Source: Aquirufa rosea (lineage in GTDB: Bacteria; Bacteroidota; Bacteroidia; Cytophagales; Spirosomataceae). From it: 64,000 bases of DNA. Positions 1-8,761 of this stretch are shown in pieces; the stretch's first letter is position 1; every line of letters starts with the position of its first letter. Location: contig NZ_SDHY01000003.1 of the NCBI RefSeq assembly GCF_004118285.1, positions 1-64,000 of the forward strand. Direction: 5' to 3'. Both the position numbers and the translations under genes were made by a program. The notes beneath the pieces were generated by a model that saw nothing but the letters and a program-made list of their open reading frames with translations, was not told the origin of the DNA and did not search any database.

Positions 1-58
1 CTTTTTTTATGCCCTAATGGAATGGAGATTTCCATCAAACAATTATCGTTTAAAATCT

Positions 59-184
59 GCTGTTGGACATGTTCCGTAGGGTCATGTCGAATGACAGATA
101 ATTGGAATTTGTAATTCCATTAAATGACTTATTATTTTAGAATAACATCACTTCATAGCTCTTCTTTAGGTATTTCTTTTTTGG
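59..184 (+). repeat. direct repeat, copy 1 (about 126 bp)
   Basis: It begins GCTGTTGGACATGTTCCG and runs to a T-rich stretch. It matches 434-560 almost base for base apart from scattered substitutions. The internal hairpin GACATG (66-71)/CATGTC (83-88) is shorter than in copy 2 because two bases are missing. Confidence 0.75.
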
Positions 185-197
185 GAGAAAAAAGAAA
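173..197 (+). repeat. T-rich hairpin, first of three
   Basis: Arms TTTCTTTTTT (173-182) and AAAAAAGAAA (88-97 of the same hundred, 188-197) flank a 5-base loop. Equivalent hairpins with 11-bp arms sit at 550-574 and 650-674, exactly 100 bases apart. They could act as weak terminators or as repeat-element ends; the sequence does not decide. Confidence 0.5.
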
Positions 198-433
198 CAA
201 AAAACTTATTTTAATACAGTTAATCCAACACAAATTCCGCGTTGCGGAACCGATGTTCACTCCGCATACGGCTTTAATTTTTGACGCTTGGCTAAGTCCA
301 GCGCAGGGGTCAAAAATGCGCCTGCCGCTTCGCTCATGCTCCGTTGCCATCTTTCGTCGGGATTAACCGCTGGTAGCAGATACACTCATGTAAATATATC
401 CTAATTTATCATTGGTTAACGTATTTTAATAAA

Positions 434-560
434 GCTGTTCGACATGTTCCGTAGGGTCACATGTCGAATGACAGATAATTGGAATTTTTAATTCCAACAA
501 ATGACTTATTGTTTTAGACTAACATCACTTCAAAGCACTTCTTTAGGTATTTCTTTTTTT
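434..560 (+). repeat. direct repeat, copy 2 (about 127 bp)
   Basis: This is the second copy of the 59-184 repeat. It contains a perfect 10-bp inverted repeat TTCGACATGT (438-447) and ACATGTCGAA (459-468), and an 8-bp one TTGGAATT (479-486)/AATTCCAA (490-497). The intact palindromes suggest that this copy is closer to the ancestral form. Confidence 0.75.
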
Positions 561-732
561 GCTAAAAAAAGAAAATTCTAGGTACTGGATGAAAAGAAAA
601 GTTAGAGGCTAAAAATTTTAATTATTCTGAGTATTTAAATCTTATGGCATTTCTTTTTTTGTTAAAAAAAGAAAATCCTAGATAATAGCTGAAAAGAATT
701 GTTTGAGGGAAAGGATTTTAATTTTCCTGTGT
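546..732 (+). repeat. two tandem 100-bp-period units, each with a T7/A7 hairpin
   Basis: Positions 546-632 and 646-732 align at an offset of exactly 100 bases. Both carry the hairpin TTTCTTTTTTT/AAAAAAAGAAA, then GAAAATyCTAG, then TGAAAAGAA. Similarity decays after about 85 bases. The first unit overlaps the end of the 126-bp repeat, so the hairpin is shared by three units in the region. Confidence 0.6.
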
Positions 733-855
733 TTTTTTTAAAAGGAAACCATATTCGAATTATTTCTAGATTTTAACTAGTTTATTTTTTTTAAATCCAC
801 ACCTATTGCACCCTTACTTCCCATGCAATTACTCTTATTTTAATACTTTTACTGT

Positions 856-2301
856 ATGAAAGTTGCTGGGTTCATTTTATCTTTCCTATTATTACCACTT
901 TTGCTTTGGGCAAATCAATATGTATACTATCTGAATCCAAAGGATAAGAAAGCCTATCGAATTGATTTAATAAAAAAAGAAATTGCTCGCCTTGATTCTA
1001 ATTCTAATTGGGTTTATTATCATAGCCTGTTAGCTGATTCCTCTTATCATCCTGATTTAATGAAAACAGGAGAGTTTACTATTATTCAAAAAAAGAATAC
1101 TAATCGCTTACATATTTTTCAAGAATGTACTAATCAGATATATGTTGTAGACCTTACTAGTTTTCAATTAAAACGTCAGGATGAGACCTATTACCGAGGT
1201 GATAATTGTTCTTCATATCGATTCTTTAGAGGAGATTTGGTTTATTCCATTGGTGGATATGGCTTTTGGAGAACCAATAACCACTTGATATATTTTGATA
1301 AGAAAACCAAAGAATGGGAAGCCGTAAATTCTTATGGAGAATCTCCTGAAGGGATATATCATGGTTTTGTTAGTTTTATTCCCGAAAAAGATGTGCTTGT
1401 AACTTTTTCTAATTACCACACGGATGTAAATCATGAATATGGTAAATTGAAACTTGACAACTCAATATATCAGTTTTCTTTTTTTACTAAATCATGGAAA
1501 AAATTAGGAGAAGTAACACATCCTGAAATTTCTAAAATACTCGAGGAGTATAGTTATGAAGATAGACAATATCTTTTTTTTACTGGGAAGTATTTTGTAT
1601 TTGAATCTCCCAATAATACAAATGGAATTCATAAATACTATTTTATTAATCCCAGGACTTTAGAGGTATTTTCTTATGATGATTTAGAGCTGAAATATTC
1701 AAGAATAGATTTGCGCTCTATTCAAGTAACTAATACCACTGTTTTCAAAAATGGCCCTTGGGTACTCACTGTTCTACAAAATCAGAATACGAATTCCTCT
1801 AACAGCTTTATATTAATTAATTTTGATGACCTCGCAAAAAATGCCAGGTTTATCGGTTTTTTAAATGATTTACCTTGGTATAAAACGGATTGGTTTTATG
1901 GCTTAATCCTTTTTAGTCTTGTCGCATTGCTTTTAATTTTTACGAAAAACTTGAAACTGAGTAAGGGAAAAAAAGAACCGAGGTATACTGCTTTACAAGA
2001 ATCAAAGCTTGAGTTGGAAAATTCTTCACTGCTATTGTTAAAGTCTATAATGGATAGCCAACAATCAGGAGGTATGGCCATTGAGGAGGTGAACCGAATA
2101 TTAGAAATTGATAATTTGGCATTTGATACGCAACGTTATCGTCGAAGTGCCATCATCAATCAAATTAATCAAACGCTTACTTTATTGACGGGGGAAAAAA
2201 ACACCATTGTTAGGATCAACTCAGAGGATGACCGAAGGCAGAAACGCTACAAAATAAACTCTAACTGTCTAGAAATATTACGTAAGAAATTAAAGGATTA
2301 A
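856..2301 (+). CDS. membrane-anchored sensor-like protein, propeller-like ectodomain
   Basis: The function is not known. The 481-residue product starts with a signal peptide (hydrophobic residues about 4-19, ending near Ala-19) and is followed by about 320 extracytoplasmic residues. These contain repeated aromatic, Gly- and Tyr-rich strands such as YSIGGYGFWRTNNHLIYFD, which suggests a kelch or beta-propeller fold. A single membrane helix lies at about 346-363. The remaining 118 residues are cytoplasmic: a helical linker, then a small domain with QRYRRSAIINQIN and a DDRRQKRYKI pattern. That layout (propeller, membrane span, small charged domain that looks winged-helix-like) fits a one-component signal protein, but this is inference. 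Its 3' end overlaps the convergent fur-family gene by 4 bases. AT content is high, like the flanking repeat region. Confidence 0.75.
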   Translation: MKVAGFILSFLLLPLLLWANQYVYYLNPKDKKAYRIDLIKKEIARLDSNSNWVYYHSLLADSSYHPDLMKTGEFTIIQKKNTNRLHIFQECTNQIYVVDLTSFQLKRQDETYYRGDNCSSYRFFRGDLVYSIGGYGFWRTNNHLIYFDKKTKEWEAVNSYGESPEGIYHGFVSFIPEKDVLVTFSNYHTDVNHEYGKLKLDNSIYQFSFFTKSWKKLGEVTHPEISKILEEYSYEDRQYLFFTGKYFVFESPNNTNGIHKYYFINPRTLEVFSYDDLELKYSRIDLRSIQVTNTTVFKNGPWVLTVLQNQNTNSSNSFILINFDDLAKNARFIGFLNDLPWYKTDWFYGLILFSLVALLLIFTKNLKLSKGKKEPRYTALQESKLELENSSLLLLKSIMDSQQSGGMAIEEVNRILEIDNLAFDTQRYRRSAIINQINQTLTLLTGEKNTIVRINSEDDRRQKRYKINSNCLEILRKKLKD

Positions 2302-2726
2302 GAAGGATTATTACAAAGATTACAAATTCCCTGAATAAGTAAATTGCTTTCTTTCTTGATGAAATTCTTCGGTAAATTGATGGCTGGTATATGTACCAAT
2401 TCCAAACAAGTAGTTTGACCACATTGGTCACATTTGAAGTGAACGTGGTCATGCTGATGTACATGACCACCTTGGTGGCATAATTCTTTACAGAGAGCGT
2501 ATTTAGTGCCACCTATATCATCCAATACTTTATGAATTAATCCCTGATTTAAAAAGGTCTTTAAAGTTCTATATACCGTAACTCGATCAAACTGACTACT
2601 TAATTCTTGTTCAATATCACTTTGACTCAAAGCGTATTCATGGGATTGTAATAAACTAAGTACTTCCCGCCTACATGGAGTGGGACGGAGATCAAAGTCG
2701 GATAAACTGAGTGATGACTGCTCCAT
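2298..2726 (-). CDS. Fur-family transcriptional regulator
   Basis: A 142-residue metalloregulator. Residues 1-75 form the winged helix typical of Fur (TPCRREVLSLL, then the recognition-helix region FDRVTVYRTLKTF). The dimerisation half has the His-rich HVHQHDHVHFKC segment (88-99) that binds the sensory metal. Two CxxC pairs, C99-x2-C102 and C135-x2-C138, form the usual structural zinc site. The family represses metal uptake or peroxide genes when metal is bound. Fur, Zur and PerR cannot be separated by eye here; the double CxxC fits Fur or Zur. It is the last gene of the valS-gldB-ABC run, only 4 bases after the exporter, so it may be expressed as part of that operon. Confidence 0.88.
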   Translation of the reverse strand: MEQSSLSLSDFDLRPTPCRREVLSLLQSHEYALSQSDIEQELSSQFDRVTVYRTLKTFLNQGLIHKVLDDIGGTKYALCKELCHQGGHVHQHDHVHFKCDQCGQTTCLELVHIPAINLPKNFIKKESNLLIQGICNLCNNPS

Positions 2727-2730
2727 GTAT

Positions 2731-4530
2731 TTAAATTAGATCTGATTGCAATTTGACCATTTTTTGATAAATTCCATCCTTCCGATTCATCAATTCCTCG
2801 TGATTTCCAGTTTCCACAATTTGCCCCTCTTGCATCACCAATATTTTATCAGCCGTGCGAATAGTGGAAAGTCGATGTGCTATAATCAAGCTAGTTCTAT
2901 TTTTCATCAATTCCTCCAAAGCAGATTGCACCCATTTTTCCGATTCAGAATCTAAGGCACTAGTAGCCTCGTCTAGCAGTAAAAACTTTGGGTTCTTCAA
3001 GATAGCTCGAGCAATGGCAATTCGCTGCCTTTGACCTCCAGATAATTTTACTCCTCTTTCTCCCACCAAAGTATCCCATTTTTCAGGGAAGGATTCTATG
3101 AATTGTTTGGCAAAGGCCAATTCCGCGGCCTTAGAAATTTCCTCAAAAGTGGCATCTGGTTTACCGTATGCAATGTTTTCCCGAATGCTTCCTCCAAATA
3201 ATAAAACTTCTTGAGGTACTAATGCCACCAACTTTCTCCAATCACTTACATCATAAGATTGAATATCAGTTTCTCCCAATAAAATTTTACCTGAATTTGG
3301 TTCATAAAAACGCATAAATAACTGCACTAATGTAGATTTACCTGTCCCAGAACTCCCTACTATTGCTACTTTTTCCCCAGGTTCAATCGTGAAATTAATT
3401 CCTTTCAAAATAGGAACATTGGGTCTACTTGGATAAGTGAAATGCACATCTTTTATCTCTATTTTGCCAAATGGAATATCCATCTTTTGTTCATGTTGGA
3501 TATTAATCTCAGATGGGTCATCCATGATTTCTAATATCCTCTCTGAAGCCCCAATCGTTTTTTGCAATTGTGCATAAATATCTCCTAAGCCCCCTACAGA
3601 GCCTCCAATAAAGGCAGTATAAAAAATAAAGGTCAATAACTCTGCCAAAATCAAATCACCTGATGCCACTAGTTGAGCACCGTACCAAACCACCCCCACA
3701 ATGCCGCCAAACAAGGCAAATATGATGAAACTGACAAAACCTCCACGGAAGGTTGCCGCCTTTAATGATTGTTCCACCACCCGATTGAGAGAATTCACAT
3801 AGCGATTGACTTCCCATTTTTCATTGGTAAACGATTTTACCGCTTGAATGGATTGGAATGTTTCTTCTACGATGATATTGGTGGATGCCAACTCGTCTTG
3901 GGATTTTTTGGACACCTTACGGATAAATCGACCAAAAACCAATGCAGCAATTACTAATACCGGGAATGTGGCCAACATGAACAAGGTCAATTTCCAGGAT
4001 AAATACGTGATTAATGCGATACCACCAACCAAGGTGAATATTTGCCTAAAGAATTCAGCTAATGTGATGGAAAGTACATCTTGAAGTTGGGTGATATCCG
4101 AAGTAATCCTACTCATCATTTCACCTACACGTCTTTTTTCAAATTGAAATATGGGTAATGTGATGATTTTAGAATAAAGGTTCAATCGCACATCTCTCAT
4201 GGCTTTCTCTGATACTTGTGCAAAAGTGTAGATTCGGAAAAAGGATAAAATGGCTTGAATTACCAAGATCAAAAAGAAAAAGATTGTAACCTGGTTGATT
4301 GTGAAGTTAGATTTCCCTTCCATCACTTTGGTCATTTCACCAATCAACAAGGGGAAACTTAAAGTGGTCAAATTGGAAAAAAACAAAAAAAACATTCCTG
4401 TTATAAATGTCCATTTGTATGGGAGAATGAATTTGTAAATTCTTAATGCTTTACGAATACCCTCTTTGTTAATTTTTCTAGCATCTTTGGGGTCAGCACC
4501 TTCACCAAATTTCTCGTGTCTCTTGGCCAT
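2731..4530 (-). CDS. ABC exporter, fused membrane and ATPase domains (MsbA-like)
   Basis: A homodimer-type ABC half-transporter of 599 residues. The N-terminal half has six predicted membrane helices (ABC_membrane type I). The C-terminal ATPase has Walker A GSSGTGKST (392-400), signature LSGGQ (496-500), Walker B FLLLDE (516-521) and the switch His of IIAHRLST (about 552). This architecture exports lipids or drugs; MsbA/BmrA-type function is likely but the substrate is unknown. An open frame reaches back to 4587, but the ATG at 4530 lies 4 bases after the gldB stop codon, so I chose it. The N-terminus (MAKRHEKFGEG) is long and basic before the first helix. Confidence 0.9.
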   Translation of the reverse strand: MAKRHEKFGEGADPKDARKINKEGIRKALRIYKFILPYKWTFITGMFFLFFSNLTTLSFPLLIGEMTKVMEGKSNFTINQVTIFFFLILVIQAILSFFRIYTFAQVSEKAMRDVRLNLYSKIITLPIFQFEKRRVGEMMSRITSDITQLQDVLSITLAEFFRQIFTLVGGIALITYLSWKLTLFMLATFPVLVIAALVFGRFIRKVSKKSQDELASTNIIVEETFQSIQAVKSFTNEKWEVNRYVNSLNRVVEQSLKAATFRGGFVSFIIFALFGGIVGVVWYGAQLVASGDLILAELLTFIFYTAFIGGSVGGLGDIYAQLQKTIGASERILEIMDDPSEINIQHEQKMDIPFGKIEIKDVHFTYPSRPNVPILKGINFTIEPGEKVAIVGSSGTGKSTLVQLFMRFYEPNSGKILLGETDIQSYDVSDWRKLVALVPQEVLLFGGSIRENIAYGKPDATFEEISKAAELAFAKQFIESFPEKWDTLVGERGVKLSGGQRQRIAIARAILKNPKFLLLDEATSALDSESEKWVQSALEELMKNRTSLIIAHRLSTIRTADKILVMQEGQIVETGNHEELMNRKDGIYQKMVKLQSDLI

Positions 4531-4534
4531 ATAT

Positions 4535-5572
4535 TTATTCTTTCGCTTTGCCTCTATATCCTGAGGCCTGGAATAATTGGTTGGCATCTGGTTTTGCCAT
4601 TACCTCTGCCAAACTTTCATTCGGGTGATTTGTTTGATAGGCTTCAATGATTTTCCATCCTAACCAGCGACCAATGGACCCTGGACATGCCGGTCCTATT
4701 TCAATGGTCTTAGGTCTCTCTCCCAGATATTTAGCTTTGGTAAATTCATCCTGTTTGTACAACAAGGATTGATCAATGAAATGTTCCCAAATTTCTTGTT
4801 GAAACATCTCTGACTCGGTTAATTCTTTGTTGGTATAGCCAAAGAGCAAAGTGTCAGCAAGTGCTGGAGCCATTTTTTTAGCAAAGGCATAACTTTTTCC
4901 ATACCAAATCATATCACTCAACATGGTGGCGTTTTGTGCGACATGTCGGTTAAAAAAATTGGAATACAACAGTAAAACTTGCCCAATTAGAGCACGAGGT
5001 TCTAATCTCCTCAACTGATAATCATAGGCATCTTGGGGTAAATACATACCTTTTTTTCCCATGAAATAATCTAAACCAATCACAATTAAGCTATCACTGA
5101 CAATGACATGTTGACTTTTAAATTTACCAATGGCACCAAAGCCTGTAAAAACGGTGCGAACTTTCGGGATTTTAGCTTGAGGAAATTCATTCTTTACCTC
5201 TTGAAAAGCAGCTTGCAATTCTTTTTCTAAAACCTGACTTCCAAAAAAGGTTTCTTGTTGACTTTGTTCATAAAACTTACGCAAAGCTGGATTTTGAAAT
5301 AGTATATACAAGTTTTTTGCAAGTTCCGGAGAGCGTTTTACAGAAGCCCCGAAATACGCTTCCATCACTTCAGGGTATTTTTGGAGGATACTATCAATCT
5401 GCTTTTCATTTCGACAATCCGCAATGCTTCGATCTAGTCGTTGAATGTCTAAACTAATCTTAGTTAACACCTTAGGAGCTGCGGCTTTTTCTTCCTTTGA
5501 ATCGCAGGAACCCAAAGAAAAAAGTAGAATGATTATTCCTACATATCCACAAATACTTCGAAAGTTATTCAT
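4535..5572 (-). CDS. gldB: gliding motility lipoprotein GldB
   Basis: A 345-residue lipoprotein with a signal peptide and lipobox LGSC (Cys-23). The body matches the GldB family as I remember it: a middle block DSLIVIGLDYFMGKKGMYLP, then SDMIWYGKSYAFAKKMAP, and the terminal GSIGRWLGWKIIEAYQ followed by a final DANQLFQASGYRGK segment. GldB is an envelope lipoprotein required for gliding in Flavobacterium johnsoniae. Its biochemical role is unclear, and the fold resembles zinc-peptidase-like DUF2268 proteins. The ATG follows the valS stop codon directly (TAAATG), so the two genes are co-transcribed and perhaps translationally coupled. Confidence 0.88.
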   Translation of the reverse strand: MNNFRSICGYVGIIILLFSLGSCDSKEEKAAAPKVLTKISLDIQRLDRSIADCRNEKQIDSILQKYPEVMEAYFGASVKRSPELAKNLYILFQNPALRKFYEQSQQETFFGSQVLEKELQAAFQEVKNEFPQAKIPKVRTVFTGFGAIGKFKSQHVIVSDSLIVIGLDYFMGKKGMYLPQDAYDYQLRRLEPRALIGQVLLLYSNFFNRHVAQNATMLSDMIWYGKSYAFAKKMAPALADTLLFGYTNKELTESEMFQQEIWEHFIDQSLLYKQDEFTKAKYLGERPKTIEIGPACPGSIGRWLGWKIIEAYQTNHPNESLAEVMAKPDANQLFQASGYRGKAKE

Positions 5573-8197
5573 TTAGCTTAAGCGGGCTAACAATTCTTTT
5601 AAGGACTTAATTTTATTCTCAGCATCAGCCAATTTTTGCCTTTCTCTTTCTACTAAATCGGCTTTAGCATTTTGAACAAATTTTTCATTGGCTAATTTAG
5701 CTTCTACAGATTTTTTGAATCCTTCTAAATAAGAAAGCTCTTTTTCAGATTCTGCTCGCAATACAGCCGGATCCTCATTGCTTTCTAATGGAACAAAATA
5801 TTGGTCTGATTTTACCACAAATGATTGTGCCTCTGCCATTGGCTCCTGAATAAACTGAATAGACTCCAAATTGGCCAGTTTTACCAAAATAGCCTGTATA
5901 GCTACATAAGCCGAAGGCTGCTCAGTTTTGATGCAAAGAGTCAAGGCTAATTTCGGAGATAATTGCTTGCTGTTTCTGATTTCTCTGATCTTCGTAATGA
6001 TTTCAAATAACACATCAAATTGTGCAACCAAAGAAGAGTCTATACTTTTTGCTTGTGGAAATTCAGATCGACATATACTGATTCCCTCAGCTCTATTCTC
6101 CATATTTTGCCAAATTTCTTCAGTGATAAATGGCATATATGGATGTAACAAACGCATCAACTGATCAAAGAGACTCAAGGCAGACGACAAAGTATCTGAT
6201 TCAATGGGACTTTGATAAGGCGGTTTGATGATTTCTAAGTATTTCCCACAATAATCATCCCACACTAAATTGTAAATACTTAATAGGGCATCTGAAATTC
6301 TGAATTTAGAAAAGTGATCCTGAACGTCAATGATGGTTTGAGATAATTTGGATTCAAACCACTGAGTAGCTAGTTGATGTTCTGGCAAGGAAGCTGCCTG
6401 AATAAGATCCAGTCCTTTCAAAAGGCGAAACGCATTCCATATTTTATTGGAGAAGTTTCTTCCTTGTTCACAAAGTTTTTCATCAAACAATAAATCGTTA
6501 CCCGCAGGTGCAGAAAATAAAAGACCTGAACGCACCCCATCGGCACCAAACTTTTCAATTAAGTCCAAAGGATCCGGAGAGTTCCCTAATGATTTAGACA
6601 TTTTTCTTCCCTGCTTATCCCTAACGATACCTGTTAAATAAACATTTTTAAAGGGTAACTCACCTCTCCATTCATAACCAGCCATGATCATTCGAGCGAC
6701 CCAAAAGAATAAAATATCCGGACCCGTTACCAAATCATTGGTTGGGTAGTAATATTTAATGTCTTCATTTTCAGGGTTTTCTATTCCGTCAAATACCGAA
6801 ATTGGCCATAGCCATGATGAGAACCAGGTGTCCAGAACATCAGGATCTTGGCTTAAATCATCCTCCACCAAAGCAAATAATTGGTATTTGTCCCGAGCAA
6901 TTCTCAAGGCTTCTTTTTTATCTTTGGCCACAATCAAGGTGCCGTCTTGTAGATAAAATGCAGGGATTTGTTGACCCCACCATAACTGACGAGAAATACA
7001 CCAATCGTGCACATTTTCCATCCAAGAACGGTACGTGTTTTTGAATTTGGCAGGATGCAGCTGTATGTTGTCATTCATGACATTTTCTAAAGCTGGTTTC
7101 GCCATTTCCTCCATTTTCAAGAACCACTGTAAGGATAATTTAGGTTCTATTACAGCACCTGTTCTCTCGGAAGTACCTACCGTAGATTTATATTCTTCTG
7201 TATGTACTAAATAGCCTTCTTCTGTCAATTGTTTAACAATACGTTTTCTAGCTTCAAAACGATCTAGCCCAACGAATAATACGGCTTTTTCGTTTAGGCT
7301 TCCATTGTCATCAATGATGTCAATGACAGGTAATTTGTGCTTGATACCCAGTTCGTAATCATTCAAATCATGGGCTGGTGTTACTTTTAGACAACCTGTT
7401 CCAAAGTCTGTGCTTACATAATCATCCGGAATAATACTGATTTCTCGATTGATCAATGGAATAAACACTTTTTTGCCATGCAGGGATAGGTAACGCTCAT
7501 CCGATGGATTCACGCAGATAGCAGCATCGGCCATGATGGTTTCCGGACGAGTCGTGGCAATAGTTACATGCCCTGTTCCATCCACTAAAGGGTATTGGAT
7601 ATGGTATAATTTTGCCTGAACATCCTTATAAATAACTTCCTCATCAGATAGGGCGGTTTTGCCCTGAGGATCCCAATTGACCATTCTTACGCCACGGTAA
7701 ATTAAACCCTTATTGTATAAACGCACAAAAGTATCAATGACCGCCTCATATAATTTAGGCTCCATGGTGAATCTTGTACGATCCCAATCACAGGAAGCTC
7801 CTAATTTTTTTAACTGATCTAGTATGATTCCACCATATTTATCCTTCCATTCAAAGGCATATTTCAGGAATTCCTCTCGACTAATATCTTTCTTTTCTAT
7901 TCCTTTTTCTTTGAGCATTGCCACAACTTTTGCTTCCGTGGCAATGGAGGCATGGTCCGTTCCCGGAACCCAACATGCCTCTTTTCCCTCCATTCGTGCT
8001 TTTCTAATCAAGACATCTTGGATGGTGTTATTTAACATATGACCCATGTGCAAAACTCCCGTAACATTGGGAGGAGGAATGACGATGGTATAAGCCTCCT
8101 TGTTGGGATCAGGTTTGGAAGCAAAAAGCTTATTTTCCAACCAATAGGCATACCATTTTTGTTCTATTTCTTGCGGGGCGTAATTTTTGTCAATCAT
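5573..8197 (-). CDS. valS: valine--tRNA ligase
   Basis: Class I aminoacyl-tRNA synthetase that charges tRNA-Val in the cytoplasm. The 874-residue length is normal. The catalytic signature is HMGH at 50-53 (HIGH-type) after PPPNVTG, and KMSKS is at 532-536. The inserted CP1 editing domain, which removes mischarged threonine, carries TTRPET at 215-220. The C-terminus, about residues 805-874, is the Lys/Glu-rich coiled-coil arm characteristic of ValRS. It is the first gene of a tight minus-strand operon with gldB, the ABC exporter and fur. A -7-type promoter element sits 46 bases upstream of its ATG. Confidence 0.97.
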   Translation of the reverse strand: MIDKNYAPQEIEQKWYAYWLENKLFASKPDPNKEAYTIVIPPPNVTGVLHMGHMLNNTIQDVLIRKARMEGKEACWVPGTDHASIATEAKVVAMLKEKGIEKKDISREEFLKYAFEWKDKYGGIILDQLKKLGASCDWDRTRFTMEPKLYEAVIDTFVRLYNKGLIYRGVRMVNWDPQGKTALSDEEVIYKDVQAKLYHIQYPLVDGTGHVTIATTRPETIMADAAICVNPSDERYLSLHGKKVFIPLINREISIIPDDYVSTDFGTGCLKVTPAHDLNDYELGIKHKLPVIDIIDDNGSLNEKAVLFVGLDRFEARKRIVKQLTEEGYLVHTEEYKSTVGTSERTGAVIEPKLSLQWFLKMEEMAKPALENVMNDNIQLHPAKFKNTYRSWMENVHDWCISRQLWWGQQIPAFYLQDGTLIVAKDKKEALRIARDKYQLFALVEDDLSQDPDVLDTWFSSWLWPISVFDGIENPENEDIKYYYPTNDLVTGPDILFFWVARMIMAGYEWRGELPFKNVYLTGIVRDKQGRKMSKSLGNSPDPLDLIEKFGADGVRSGLLFSAPAGNDLLFDEKLCEQGRNFSNKIWNAFRLLKGLDLIQAASLPEHQLATQWFESKLSQTIIDVQDHFSKFRISDALLSIYNLVWDDYCGKYLEIIKPPYQSPIESDTLSSALSLFDQLMRLLHPYMPFITEEIWQNMENRAEGISICRSEFPQAKSIDSSLVAQFDVLFEIITKIREIRNSKQLSPKLALTLCIKTEQPSAYVAIQAILVKLANLESIQFIQEPMAEAQSFVVKSDQYFVPLESNEDPAVLRAESEKELSYLEGFKKSVEAKLANEKFVQNAKADLVERERQKLADAENKIKSLKELLARLS

Positions 8198-8242
8198 AAA
8201 CGAATGGGGATTCCGTTTTCTGTACGGATTTATTATAGCCTA

Positions 8243-8250
8243 CAAAGATA
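8243..8250 (-). promoter_or_regulatory. putative -7 promoter element for the valS operon
   Basis: TATCTTTG on the minus strand matches the Bacteroidota -7 consensus TAnnTTTG exactly. It lies 46 bases before the valS start, giving a short leader. No clear -33 TTG was found at the usual spacing. Confidence 0.5.
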
Positions 8251-8327
8251 ATTGATTTAGCTTAAAGAGGAAGGTGGTATTTTAAAACAATTCAATGTAA
8301 TTTGGGTTTCGATTTAAAAGAAAAAGT

Positions 8328-8759
8328 ATGGAAATTTTGCTTTGGCTTGGGACATTTATTTTGATGGAAGCCCTGGCTTGGTTTACGCACAAATACATCA
8401 TGCATGGTTGGATGTGGACCTGGCATCAGTCGCACCATGTGCATCATAAAAATGTCTTAGAAAAGAATGATTTATTTTCGGTAATTTTTGGAATATTATC
8501 CACCCTAACCATCATCCTGGGTGCCGAAATTGAAGAATATCGGGCCTTGCTTTGGATTGGATTAGGTATTGCAACTTATGGATTATGTTATTTTGTTTTT
8601 CATGACGTAATCGTTCACCGACGAATAAAAATCAAGTTCAAAGCTCAAAATCGCTATTTAAAACGCCTGATAAAAGCACATTATGTGCATCATGAAGTAC
8701 ATGAAAAAGAAGGCGCAGAAGCTTTTGGATTCTTGTACGCCCCTAAAAAATACGAATAG
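8328..8759 (+). CDS. crtZ: beta-carotene hydroxylase (CrtZ-type)
   Basis: A 143-residue integral-membrane di-iron hydroxylase of the fatty-acid hydroxylase superfamily. Four His clusters supply the iron ligands: HKYIMH, HQSHHVHH, HDVIVH and HYVHHEVH. They are separated by hydrophobic helices, and the arrangement and size match CrtZ. The family adds 3-hydroxyl groups to the rings of beta-carotene to form zeaxanthin, which fits the pigmentation of many Bacteroidota. No other carotenoid gene is nearby, so the gene stands alone between valS and cysN. A TAATTTG sequence (8311-8317) about 10 bases before the ATG is too close to be a confident promoter. Confidence 0.9.
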   Translation: MEILLWLGTFILMEALAWFTHKYIMHGWMWTWHQSHHVHHKNVLEKNDLFSVIFGILSTLTIILGAEIEEYRALLWIGLGIATYGLCYFVFHDVIVHRRIKIKFKAQNRYLKRLIKAHYVHHEVHEKEGAEAFGFLYAPKKYE

Positions 8760-8761
8760 CT

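Larger units (their letters stand above)
1..855. repeat. gene-free repeat-rich region at the left edge
   Basis: No supportable gene lies in this 855-bp stretch. A roughly 126-bp segment at 59-184 recurs as a direct repeat at 434-560 with about ten substitutions and a 2-base indel. A second, 100-bp-period repeat pairs 546-632 with 646-732. The middle, about 230-380, is richer in G and C than its flanks and contains the small palindrome TTCCGC-gtt-GCGGAA at 235-249. Short open frames across 124-366 lack coding character. The structure resembles an intergenic repeat element rather than coding DNA. No transposase or terminal inverted repeats of an IS are visible here. Confidence 0.7.

Noticed and set aside
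124-366. Overlapping plus and minus open frames of 65-80 codons in the left repeat region
   Set aside because: They lie in repeat DNA, have no start-site support and no recognisable domain, and their composition differs from real genes.
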